Shown: positions 1 through 13,500 of the stretch, piece after piece
How positions within the stretch are numbered: position 1 is the first letter of the stretch
How the letters are laid out: the number at the start of each line of letters is the position of its first letter
DNA from: Alitta virens
Taxonomy: Eukaryota > Annelida > Polychaeta > Phyllodocida > Nereididae
Length of the DNA stretch: 64,000 nt
Assembly: GCA_932294295.1 (NCBI GenBank)
Contig: OW028575.1
Location: forward strand, 41,698,753-41,762,752
Reading direction: 5' to 3'
Program-made: the position numbers and the translations under genes
Notes under the pieces: model-generated
Seen by the model: only the letters and a program-made list of their open reading frames with translations
Databases searched by the model: none
Told to the model about the DNA's origin: nothing

Positions 1-479
1 ATACATTGGCCTTTAAAGCACCGATATCTCAGGGCATGGTAAACTGACTGGATTGAAACTTCCAGAGATTGATGTTCATGTATTCTCCATTTGAAGGGTA
101 CAGATCATTGATAGTCAAACTTCAGTTTGGCACAGTGAGCTTGATGAGAAAAATAGTAAAAACATGACAGTGGTGGAAAATGGATAATTACTCAAAGAAT
201 GCATAGCTATGTTTTTTTTTATTGTATTTCATCATCCAAGCATTTAGCAAGTATAAATCCTATATTAAATATAGTAAACTTACTAGCTGTATTATGTTTT
301 TCACAGAGGGGGCGATTTTGTGAAAAAATAAATACACCCTTGCGCAAAATTCATACATGTTTAAAATTCACAATTTTGCAACTAGAAAATTATCACAACA
401 GAAGTCAATTAAGCCTTTGATAAACAGTTGATGCACAAAGGGAATAAAATATAGAACAACATACCCTTTTTTAGAGCTT
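1..479. other. AT-rich sequence without a recognisable gene
   Basis: The frames here are short and low in complexity. I see no splice-bounded coding segment, RNA gene or clear repeat. Confidence 0.5.
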
Positions 480-1560
480 GGAGATTCACCATATTTACCA
501 TGCATGATCCATGCAATTTAAATTCCTGGAGCTAAGAAATCCTATTATGAGTCCTTGTTTAAAAAATTTAGAAATGACATAAAAAATACTTGGATCACAA
601 TTAGGCCTAAATATATAATTTCTACATCCATAACCAAGAATAACTTACCTGATTACTTCAAAATAAATAATAGCAATATCACTGATACACAAGAAATTGT
701 TAATGAATTCAATACTTTTTTTATAGAGATAGGCCCAAACTTAGCCTCAAAAATTCCTGAAATCCAAAACAATACCTTTCGATCTTATTTGAATAATCCC
801 TTTCATAGTACTTTAAAATTCAATACAATTAGAGAACAAGACGTAGTAAAAAATAATTAATAACATGCACAGTAAAACCTCCTATGGCTTTGATAGGATA
901 TCTTCTAAACTCTTAAAAAACCTAAAAACTGAAATAAGTAAACCTCTCACCTTAATCATCAATCAAACATTTCACCATGGAATATTTCCTAAAACTTTTA
1001 AAACAGCAAAAGTTATTTTAATCTATAAAAGTAATGATGAAACACTGTTAACTAACTACCGTCTAATATCACTCCTGCCCTCTATCTCCAAAGTGTTTGA
1101 AAATTCAATCTTCAACCAACTGCATTCATATTTCAAGTCCAATAATTAATACTTCTCTAGTCAATATGGTTTCGTGAACTACATTCTACCGAATTTGCAG
1201 CCCTTGAACTAACTGACAAAATTATTTTTGAAATGGATAAAGGCAATCTACCAATTAGTATTTTTATCGACCTTCAAAAGCATTTGATACTATAGACCAC
1301 AATATATTATTAGCTATTATTACATAAACTTGAACACTATGGAGTCAGAGGACAGCTCTATCTCTTCTCAGTTACCTACATGACGGATCAAAAATACGTG
1401 GAATTTAAGGACAAGACATCTCATGAATTAATAGTTAACAGAACAAGAGTGCCTCCAGGCTCAATCTTATTGTCCCCTATTGTTAACTATATATATAAAT
1501 GATTGGTCATTAAACACCGATTAATTTAAGTTCATTAGATATGCAACTCTGTTTATCTCT
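480..1560 (+). pseudogene. Decayed non-LTR (LINE) reverse transcriptase
   Basis: Two adjacent frames (about 555-860 and 865-1149) and a third, stop-riddled stretch to about 1500 read in order as the middle of a LINE reverse transcriptase. The linker before the RT is followed by the segment with SYGFDRISSKLLK, then the NYRLISLLPSISKVFE block typical of Jockey/CR1-type RTs. Further on come a damaged IFIDLQK-type motif and a VPPGSILLSP-like motif. Several stops and frame changes show it is dead. The endonuclease and 3' end are not recognisable. It lies directly upstream of the WDR90 5' region. The family type is inferred from motif order; the exact clade is not resolved. Confidence 0.75.
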
Positions 1561-1599
1561 AAATACTAAAGACAACTTCACTATTTATCTTCTTTTTTT

Positions 1600-1745
1600 T
1601 TTTTAGGTGCCTTCGGAATCTGTTCCGCTACGATATTGCGTCCGCGCTTTACTGTGTACTGCAGCGGCGTGCGTTTGTTCCGCCTTGTGTGCATTTTATC
1701 TATCCTTCGCTACACTTCAAACATCATGGCGGTAAACAAGCGACG
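1600..1745 (+). promoter_or_regulatory. Probable WDR90 promoter/5' UTR region
   Basis: A sharp change from AT-rich DNA to a CpG-containing stretch (about 1612-1690, with several CG dinucleotides) precedes the first plausible ATG at 1726. There is no clear TATA box, which suits a dispersed housekeeping promoter. The role is inferred from position only. Confidence 0.35.
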
Positions 1746-4487
1746 ACTTGCAGATCCTCGCTTAATGTCGTGAAGAGTGTGGTGAATTTGATGTTCCCAC
1801 GATCTGTTGGTCGAAATTTGCACATGAGTGACCGAAAATGACACACTGTAGGTTTCAGTTATGAATGTTACTGCTGTTTTTATGCCTAGAATCTAAGATT
1901 TTTAGAAGACTAGTACGTGCTAGTTGTGGTGCCAGTGGTGGGTTTTATGTTTTTTGTGTCAAATTGTGAGGATACATTTTAAAAGAACTGTTACGATGTA
2001 TGAGCACAAGCAATATTTGAAGCTATTTGTTGTAACTAGAAGTTAATGTTGATATACTGAAGGTCACTGGTACATTGATATCTTTTTTTTTACAATGTAA
2101 AGAAAGGAAAAAAACAAAAACACTTGGTTATGATAATTACCTCATTGGCATTACATTTGCAAAAAAGTAAAGCCTACAATTCTTATCACGTCATGTTTTA
2201 AGACATGTAGCTTTTGATTTATTTGCAGTGTGGCAGCACCCCTATGTGAATGTGTTCAAGCACTTCGAAATCCAGTCATGGAAGAAATGCTCGAAGGAAG
2301 GCGAGGTCATGTCTTTGATGGTATGTCTAAAAATTGCATGATTGGCCTTAACAGTAAATTTGCGGTGTCAATGAAGTTTTGGGTGATAAAATATATAATG
2401 ACCTACATCCAGGGCCAGATCCAAAACATTCTGAGTAGAACGATAGACATAATGTCCTCATCTACAATCTTTGTCTGATTGTTTTGGATCAGTCTTTGGA
2501 TGCCATTAATGGCTCATTATTAGTACTGGCCACAACTTTGCTGATGGGTGCAGCTTTAAAACAATATGTCATGCTGCTGAATGCTGATCAATAGGGCAAT
2601 AACTAAAAAAATTGTTAATTTTATTGTCACATTTGAGTCTGAGTTTGGTAGCATCAATTAAGCGATTTTTGCATATTTATAAGTCATTGATTTCTTTCAG
2701 GACAAAATCTTAAAGGGCAGTGTGTACAGAATAACAGGTTCCATTCCTGCAAACAACTACATTCAGCTGCCAAAAACAAGCACTCAGTCCCTTAGTCTCA
2801 CAGGACGTTATCTGTACCTTTTGTTTCGACCCATACCGTCCAAATATTTTGTTGTGCACCTTGATGTAGCTACCCAGGATGGACTGGTTGTGCGCATCTC
2901 TTTCTCAAACCTGTTCAAGGAATTCAAATCTACGTCAACATGGCTACAATTTCCGTTTGTTTGTCACCCTGCAAAGGGTAGCATAAGTGCACAGACTGCA
3001 GCCTTTGCTAAAGGTAGGTTGTGAATCCCTAACAGGACACTGTTGGTAAACTGCACAGCAGTCCAAGGGTTTCATATGCTTTGCACTGCATTTTCCATGA
3101 AAGTGATCCTTTACTCAGTTTTTTTTAAACCTATGTTTAGACCAAAGTGGCCCAGCACCTTTGAATACCCGATGGACAGTTCTCTGCCTTGATATGAATT
3201 ACATCCTGTCCATGTACCTGAACAGACGTTATTCATATGTGAAAAGTATCAAGCTGTGTGCCAACATGTATGTCAAGAACATATTTACAAGTGATTCGGA
3301 ATACGAACCAGGTGAATATGGATTTTTAAAATTACTGTTTATGTTTTCACTGTGCTGTAGCTAGAACTCTTTTGGATTGTATTGTTCCTAAGCAAGTGTA
3401 AGACCCCACAAATATTATTTCCACTCTTGGTAACAAGAAGCCCATTGAATGAATAAGAATTATATTTTTTTGTAATAGAGGGTGTGGAGTAAGTCATACT
3501 ATTTAGATAAATCAAATTATGTTAATAACAGGAAGCCCCCTCTGTCTGTCTAAGTGCTCTATGGCACATTAGCAAAGCGATCAAGTTGGTTGTGAGTGGT
3601 TGGAAGTGAGTTTTCTCAGCAATGATGCTTTAATGCTAAAAATCTGGTCTGCATTAATTGTTGTACTACGTTAAAGGTTAATTTAGCATTTGGTACAACT
3701 CAGCTTGCTTCATATATTTGAGATGCATGGACACACTCTAACCATGTCCACCCATTGCAACTACTTATCGGATCCGCCCGGGTTGCCAGAATGGTGTTAT
3801 TGTAACTTTGTTCCATGAGGAGGGCTAAATTTGCTTGGATAACTACAACATAACAGCTTGACAACTCATAATTTTGGTTGTCGGAGCAAGAGAAAACTTT
3901 AAATAAGTTTGACAAGGCCCCTAGTGATGGTTTCAGGTGGACAACTCATCTCCCTTTTACTTCAGGACAACTCGCTGCCCATGGACATCTCATCACACTT
4001 TGTTGTAAACACGAAATACCATTAAGGTTACATTCTGTAATTACATGTTATATTGCGTAATTTTGGGAGTTTCTTCAATATAAGGGCAAATTTAGCTGAT
4101 TGTGGTGATTTTTGCTGATTCTGAATGTAAAATAAGTTTGAATCAAGACTATTAATATTGTTATTTTTGGGAATGGGAATGAGTTATTCAGAAAAATAGC
4201 TTTGATGTGTAGACAAGGGGTGAGTTGTCCCTACTGCATGGGTGAGTCATCTAACTACTCATAGGGATGAGTTGTCTAATGGGTGAGTTGTCTAGTAATC
4301 TTAACTACCCAGTCCTGTCACTCCCGTGCACTCCAATCCCCTGTCATTAGCGCCGTCAGGTCTAGTTGTATTTTCATATTTCTGTTGAAATAGTTGAATT
4401 AATTTTTGCACTAGATTTTGTAGGATTGTTTGCTATGAAACATTACTGTGTTATATATTTCACTCTTTTATTTTGATTGCCTGCTAT

Positions 4488-4539
<52 letters not shown>

Positions 4540-7500
4540 TTCTGTTATTGCCTCAGGGATTACTCTTGACCAAGTTAAAAAGTCAAATATGTCTCTTCAT
4601 GGTATCGCTCCTTTGCCGAGGGAGATGGCATTTCCAGTCAGTAAGGGACAACAGTGGCATGACGTCTATGATAACATCAAGTGAGTAATATTGTGAAACA
4701 ATCTGTAGTGGGTCTGTAGTGTAAATGACATTACATTCGTTAATTTTTAGTCTGTATTTTGATGCACCAGAATTTATTGTCATCATGTTGTATGATATAT
4801 ACTGCCTGATTATTTTTCCCCCATCAGGTTTCCAACCAGTACCAACAAACAACCTTTTGATTCAGTGCAATACACAAAATCCTCTGGTAGTCCAAAACTC
4901 TCAAAATCTAGTAAGTACGATAGCATTTCAGTGGAACTTGTTTGTATTGTTTGGGGAACATGATTCATCCTATGCATTATAACCTGAGAGATGTGATTCA
5001 GAGAATTGGGTTAATATTAATGAGTAGGAATTCCAGATTACCTTTTGTACAAAATAGTGAGCCATGAAATGTATTTGTAACATCGATCAACTATTATGTG
5101 TCTTGAAATGAATTAATCAAACATACATGCCACATGAAATCTGGAATGCTTACCCCTGGTGTATGGACTAATATTGCCATGCATAGCGAGTTTATGTCAG
5201 TGTTTTTGACTTAATAATGATTTGTCTTTGAAGGTGGGCCAGGTTTGGTGAGTCCCAGGAGGGTACCCGTGAAGACGGTAGATGCTAGCCGTGCAGCGTC
5301 TGGAAAGCAAAGCTCGATCCAGGCTATGACTTCACTCTCTAGAAAGGTAAGTTGATCAGTTATATAATTTCAAGTTGACTTTCTGAAGATGCAGTTCTAG
5401 TATAAATGTCTTATGTTGATTGTCATCTTAATTGAATTTTGATTGTCATCTATTTAAATTTTGCACATAGACACATAGATGTCGCCACATAAGGGTAAAA
5501 AAGGTGCATTTACATTTCTACCTTATATTCCTTGTGGTAATGCATTTGCGTGCATGTGCTTGCACCCACCATGTTCCCTATGCATTACTGTGTACTTTTT
5601 GTTACCATTTGTTTGATTGTGTTACTCCCTTCCCAGTTTATTCTGATCTTTTTGCGCTACTATAAAAAACTGCTGAGTAATCTTTATGGTGGTCCCAAAC
5701 TCCCTGTCCCAGGAATTTGTACAAGTGAAAATTTTGTCAGATTCATATTGTTTGTAAGTTTGTTTGTAAGAATTGTTGGATTTTCGCATTACACTTGTAT
5801 GTGGTATGTCCTACTATGGGATAAATGTGAAATTCCATTTGACTCCTCTCTCATCTTCGCATGAATCAACCCTAATGATTATGTGTGACTTTGTGGTACA
5901 TGTGTATTTGACTTCTTTTTTTTGCATGGCCAGCTCAAGCATTCAGTTTTAAAACCGGAAACCGTATTATAATGAACACTTTTTAGTCAGTCCCAAATGG
6001 TTTGTTATGGCTGGGTTTTTTTGCTTGTCTGGCAACCAGTCCTTAAATTTGCAAGTAATTCTGCACGTGGTGCTTCCATTCTGCAAACATGAGTGTTGTC
6101 ATCTATGTCGTTCAGCGTCATGTGTCATATTTAGCATGCTATTTAGTCTTTATAAATAAACTGTTACTCTTTGTTCTGTTTCACAAGTGGATAATTCTTA
6201 GACCAGATTGCTCAGTGAGGGGAGAAACTATTGATTCAGCCGTTTGGCCTTAGGCATGGAAAATTAATTAAGAAAATTGTCAATGTCAACGATAAACCCC
6301 ATAGGAATAGCATTGTGGCTGGAATCAATTTTTTGACTATCATATATCATTTTATTATTATTCTTATGTACTCATGCACAGTACCTGAAAAATAATGTGT
6401 CAAGACAATCCATAAGTTCTGATGCTTCCCCATAGGTATCTGAAAAATCATGTTGTACTATGTTTAGGTGTCAAGGAAGGGTCAGCCAGTATCTCAGCTG
6501 CCTTTTGTGAACGTGGACTCAAATGGAGATGTGTCTATTACTGCTGCTGCTGATGGTGAAGTGCACATCTACGCTCATCCAGATGAACCTGTAATCATTC
6601 ACCAAGAGGACTTGCAGTCCGGAAGAGTATGTATTTTGTACCAAACTATTACTGTTTTTGTTTTAATATTTCATGGAGATCAAACAAATTTCATACTACA
6701 TGTATTTATGCTATCATGAGCAATATGTCATATATTTATATGCTATCATATAGGTATAATTGAAGGTGTGAGGTGATGCCATAAATTTAGATCTTATTCG
6801 GAGTATTGGTTGTTTTTGCAGATTACAACAAAGAAGGTAAAAGGACCGGCAATTGTACCTGCGAAGAAAGAACAATACAAGGTCAGAATATTAATCCTAA
6901 ATAACTCCGTTATTTTTAGGCTGAAATGAAGTTTAACATTTATATTTGCGCCACCATATATTTAATTGTCGTTAAAATTTTGAATAATATCTCGAGCCAT
7001 GGGTGGCATCTCATGATACATTCTTACATTGTGTAAATGTGGTCTGGTGCAAATATAGTTGACTGGCAGTGTTGATATTGATTGCTTTAGTTCAATTGTT
7101 GTCATTTTAAATACACTGCACAGGGTCTCACGCCTGATCCAATACTTTCCCTGAGAAGAATTGTGGGGTTTGGAGGAGTGACATTCAGAGATGTAAGTTC
7201 TTTTTATTTCCTTGTGTTGTTACATGATTGTATTTGTTGAAATTCATTAACTGACCAGGTCCCCATTTTAGGCATTGTGGACAAGCAACGGGTCAACTAT
7301 AGTGTACCCCTGTCATGGCGTAGTTGTTGCAATGGTAGTGGCCAATGGACATCAACGATTCTTCACAGGGCACACTGACAAGGTAATGACCAATTAAGTA
7401 ATGAAATTGACAATTCTCTTTGTATTAAAAACGAAAGTATGATGAAACTTTGTGAAATGAGTTATGATAAAGTTCGTAGTTTAACCAAAATTTGACAAGA

Positions 7501-10500
7501 AGGACCATATATTTATTCTTTTTTTGTGGGACAACACAAGCCGTATATAATATATATCACATTTCATTCAGGTGTCGTCTATTAGCTTAAATGCCAACTC
7601 ATCTCTTCTGGCATCTGGGCAATCAGGACCTCAGAGTGTTGTTCGAGTTTGGAAATTCAGAACGGGAGAATGCTTGGCTGTGTTCAAGACGCACAGCCAT
7701 TCCTTATCTCACATCAGTTTGTCACATTCAGGAAATGTGCTGTGTGGTGTTGGCAAGGATTCACATGGAAAAAATGTGAGTGTCCTGAATGATTACGTAA
7801 ATACTAGTTCATCAAATCATCATCTGATTAATGTCAAACCTGCCCTAACTGCCACCAGTATAGAAAGGTCACCTGCTGTAAACTGTTGCTTCCAACTCCT
7901 CTAAACTGAATTTTTATTGTAAATTTTACCCCTCTGTTAAACGGCCACATGTCTTAATGGTCACCTTGATCATTTTCTTTGAGTGATCGCTCAAAACAGG
8001 TGCAATTGTGTACAGTGAAACCAAACTCTTTTTATAATTTGGGTCTAGTGTAAATATTGTAAATTCTCCATGGCGAAGGTAATCTGTGTAAATGGAGCCC
8101 TGTTGTAATAAGTGCTTTATGATAGTCCTTAATGTTTAATTATACTGAGTTTGACTGTATCAACATATCTTGATGACTTATATGTATTCTTTATTGTAAA
8201 GTTAATTTTGCGGATTCGTAAATGTTTTATACAGATGGTGGTAATATGGGACACCAGCCAAGTCCACAAAGGTGGAAATGTTTCAATACTTGCTAAGGCT
8301 CACACAGAAGTGGATATTAGTCGCATGCGCATTGCAGCGTTTGATGAAACTCGCATGGCGTCCTGTGGACGAGACAACATCCGTCTTTGGAGAATGAAAG
8401 ATGGTCAGCTAAGATCAGCACCAGTTAACCTAGGAGAGTACCACACTTTGGAGTTCACCGACTGTTGCTTTGAAGCTGGTTACCATGCCAATAAGGATCC
8501 CATTGATAGGATAGTGTTAGTATTTCATATACAAACTAATGTAGTAAAGAATAAACTCAACTGTGTATTGTGCCATCCACATTTTCATTGATTTGCCAGT
8601 GATCTTCCTTAAATTATTTTTATTATGTATCATGGCCGGTGGCCACAGTATTATATTTGTGAGTTTGAAATAAAGGTTTGGTCTGATAATCTGTATTTTT
8701 TTGTTGCTGCAGGTATGCTTGCACTAGCTCAGGTCATATTTTTGAAGTCGACTACAGGAAAGTTTCAATTCATCAAGTCAGGAGACTTTTGCCCACCACA
8801 GGGAATAAGGAGAAGCAAACTTTTGCATCAGGTTTTAAAAATGTTTTGTCTTCTTACTTATTTAGATCAATTTCAACATTGTGTTCAGTCTGTGCTGATA
8901 AGATTTAATGCTTTTAATGACTTGCAGGGTCTGGAATTGCTATCAATAGTATGAGCATCAACGAAGCGTTTTGTGTCACTGGATCGAATGATGGCTACCT
9001 AAGGCTATGGCCTCTGGATTTCAAAAATGTATATCTTGAAGCGGGTAAGTATTTTCCAATAACTTATAGAATAATGATTCACCAATGAAGTGTGTGCACA
9101 TTATCAATTTGATATTGTTGTTTCAGAACATGAAGGGCCTGTGACATCGGTGGACATTAGTTCTGATGGAGTGAAAGTCATAGCGGGGACGAGCACGGTG
9201 CGTATAGTGTTAAAGTATATATAGTGTGATTTGGAATTATGCGTTTGCTCGATCTTCAACAAAAATCTATTCTGTATGGTGAATGCTGAAGAAAAGCAAA
9301 CTGAAGATGTATATGTGGCTGACCTTTTTTAGTTTAAATTACAAAATCCTGTTCTTTTTGCAGGGAAATCTGGGCATCCTAGACATATCAACAAGAGCAT
9401 ACACCACTGTCATGCGATCGCACACTGACCGAATTGTCAGCGTGTCCATTGACCCTCTAAGACGTCATCTCCTGTCAGTCTCTGACGACTACACTATTCG
9501 GATCTGGGATATGGACACCATGCAACAAGTGGGTGAAAAGTAGATTTTTCAGTTGATAATTCAAATTCACTTTAATGAAGTTTAAGAAAATCAACCTCAG
9601 TGGTAGGCTGACACCAACTGGGTGCATTTGTCACTATCAGTATATATCAAGGCTTTTTTTCATTGTTGATATGATGCCTCACTTGTAACACTTTTTTTCA
9701 TGGTTGCTAATCTCTTTTGCAGTTGTATGACTTCACCTCACCCAAGGAGTGTCCATGCACAGTCACTTTTCATCCAAGCAAGCAGGTCTTTGCTTGCGGA
9801 TTTGCCTCTGGAGCTGTGAGAGTGTTCGCTGTCAGCACAACTAGTATGGTGGTGGAACACAAGTGAGTTGTTTTTAGTAATGAGTTGCAAAACTTACACT
9901 TCTCGCCAAAAAGATAGTAAGTTTAAGCTGTGTATTTGTGGGAAGTAGTATTATGAGTGCCTTGAAAAGACACTATCAAATGAGTAAAACAACAGTTTCT
10001 TGAATGCAAAATTGACACAAAAACTATGTCTTGTGCTGTTATGTATGTGATTATACATGTAACAATTTGTCGCTATAGGCAACACAGAGGAAAGATCATT
10101 GGCCTGGCCTATTCTCCAAATGGCGATTACTTATACAGCGCAGGATCTCTGACCACTGTGGCTTTGTATGATGCATCGGACGATAGCTACCAGCTGCTGC
10201 GGGTCCTTGGGAACACCATTGCGAGGGGGGAATCTAGAAGTCCCAACGCCCTTGCTGTCAGTCCAAGTGGTCGCCATGTGGCGTTCGTTGGTCCTACAGA
10301 GTTCACAGTATCAGTTTGTGATGGTCGGTCCTTGGATGAAGTTCTTCGCATTGATATTACTTCGCTAAACCCAGCTGACAACACTCGAACAATTATAGAT
10401 GTAGCCGAGAGAGTTATGTACACTCCTTCTAATGTTGGTCAGTTGTTGGTCACCACATCCAGTCACAAATTGTTGAAGTTTGATGCAAGATCGGGGAGAA

Positions 10501-13500
10501 TTTTGGCTGAGGTTAGTATCAAACGTGTGGGATAAGATAATGGCATCTTATTTGTATTATTTTGGACTGTCTTTGGTTTTTAGGTCTCCATGTTCAGTTC
10601 ATTTGATCAGCTCTGATTTGTGGCGCTTTCCAGTATTACACAAATATTGGGCGTATGGCTGGTGCCTCAAAATCAAGAAATTTTGTCATTATCTGGAGCC
10701 CTTAATGTGTTAATGATTTGCTAGTTGTATACATCAACGCATCTACTTATGTCTCCATTTTACTTAGATGTTCACTTTTGCTGTATGTTACAATTAGCTG
10801 TGCATTTGTTAAAAGATAGAGGCTGACATGCGAGACTAAACCAAATTGGTTTTGTTGAAGTCATCCATAGTTCTAGAATTGTGGTCCTAGCAAATTAACT
10901 TGTTGATGTGGTTATTGTGATGCAAAAGTTTGGGTAACTGAGATTTGAGAATTCAAGAGAAATTTCCAAGGTGTGGAAATATTAGAAATTGCAACTATTT
11001 TCAGAAGCTCACACGGGAGATGTGGCCTTGTTATTGCAGTGGGGTATGAGAAAGGTGCTAATGCAATATGATAATGCCATAAATATTTACTTACCCCTTG
11101 CAGATTGATAACATTCATCGGAATACGTGCACATCCTTAGCTGTATCTAATGACGGCAGGCACTTGGCCACAGCAGGAGACAAAGTTGTCAAAATCTGGG
11201 ATTATCACATGAGACTCGACCTGAACTTTCAAGTCTTTATTGGCCACTCAGATAAAATCACAGATGTGCACTTCACCCCTGACCAGCTGAGTTTGATAAG
11301 TGCAGGAGAGGCTTTGTACTTCTGGGATTTTCTTGCCAAGGCTAGGTCTTCGCAACAGATAGAGTAAGTAATTTTGCAAACTTTAAAAAGTCACATTAGT
11401 ATAACAAGAACTGCAACTGTTAATGATCTCTTAAGGAAAGGTTTTTTTGCATATTCTTACTTTGGTTTTGTAATGTATACCAAACTTACACATTTGCCAC
11501 ATTTGTTAGATGTCTTTTGATGAACTGGAAAATATATATTTCAGAGGGAGAGGAATCGAAGAAGAATACACAAATAAAGGTACATGCTAGATTCATTTTC
11601 GGTATCTTTGTGTAAGACGTGGCTCCTTTTGCAAAACAAACAACTGCAGTAATACTTTTCTAAATACTTTTAATTCTTCAGGTGAACACAGAAGCCCAAA
11701 TGTCACTCCCAAGAAACAGAAGCATCAAATATCTTTCAGTGATTCACCTCGCAAAAGGGTCCCTAAACCTACGAGTTATGAACCAGGGGGTCCTGTGTCT
11801 GATCTTAGTTCCATTGGAGTCCCTTCACAACCTGGTAAGTGTCAAAACGGCCACCCCAAGTCACTGTCCAAATCATGTCAAAAGTATTGTGACTTTATTA
11901 ATAGGATTGTAGGTTGTCTAATTAGGAGTACAATGACTATATTTATATGCCCTGAAGGTCTGATGAGGACCTCTTGTATAATTAATTTATAAGCAATACG
12001 AACAAATTTATGATATGTCTCTATACCAATGAAGTGATATTAGTGAAGGACAAAACCAGTTTTTCAATAGAAGTTGTAGACTCAGAGAAAGAGGAGCTCT
12101 CAGACAAAGAAGAAATCTTGATTGGTCCATATTTGAAAGAAAATGGAACCAGTGAGAAATCGGAAGATTCTAACGATGATACAAGTAGGGATGATGATAG
12201 AGTGGTAAGTCTGTTAATTGCACTTTTATTTTTGCAAATTAGTGCAATTGGTACTCTTATTTTTCTTGGATTTTGTGTATATGATCATCAGAAAAGAACT
12301 AGAGCGTTAGACCAGCCTTAGGAATATTAATTCTTCCTTGGGTAGCCAGATCATATGTGTCAAGAAAGACTAGTTTGGTTTTTCTTTTTTTGTTATTTAG
12401 CTTTTTGTTTTGGATATTTCGGAAGGCATTTCATCTAGTCTCAAAAGCATTTTTCTTCTAGTCTCAAATAGTTACTAACAATTATTTTTAAATTACATTA
12501 TTAGGCTTGCATTAATCAATCTTCTATCCTGTAGAAGATTTTTGCATTACAGGTGACGATTGTTGAAATTTCTATTCATCTCAGTATATTCAGCAAACAT
12601 TGTTTTAACAATAACTATTTCCTAAATTGCATGGGTAATTTTCTGGGCTGTGTATATAAAGTGATTATTAAAGTGTATGGAAGTCTGGCTTTGGTCCTTG
12701 ACTTTGTTCCTTGTAAAGCCACACAATTTGTGATAGTGATATGGATTAAAGTTAATTGGAATTCTCCGACACATCTAGGGTAGTTTTGTAATGTCTTACA
12801 AACCCACTGTAGAATATAAACTATGTGTGTGTAATTTTTCAGATTAAAATAGAAATTAATGGTAAAGACCAACTTGGACATGGCGTGAATGTACAACCTC
12901 ATCGACGACACAGAACACCAACTAAAAAACAAGTTTCAACTTGTAGCAAAAGCAATGGAGAGTCTGAGCCTGTGAAGCCAACAGCATTCCAACATTTTTC
13001 TGCCAAGGAAAAACTACACGCATTAGCTCAGGTAATTTGAGCTTCAATACAACATGGAAATAGATACTTGTATATCAAATGTGCTAACTGTGCACTTCTT
13101 GCATGTAAACACGTAGCTATGAGGCTTCTGTATAAATGTATATTAACTATTGGACTTAGGGTTAAGAATATTAAATGCATTATCAAATCTACTTTCAATC
13201 TAGATCTCTGTCATTGAAGTCACCATTTGTGTCATGTGTGTGTGTCAGTATTTCTTGAGTATGTGGCTCACTTGGCTTTCAGAGGAGATACACCGCTCCG
13301 CCAAACCAAGCTGGCATAAAACTCAAATCTGTGATAGGGTATAATGGCAATGGAAGAGGAAACCTGGTGTGGCAACCTGATACTGGTAAGCAAAAATATC
13401 TCTCTTTGAAACATAAGATATCATTATGAAGACCTATTAGTAATAATAAAGCTGGCATTCACTTGGGTTTAAAATTTCACTGTCCAAATACAACTTACTG

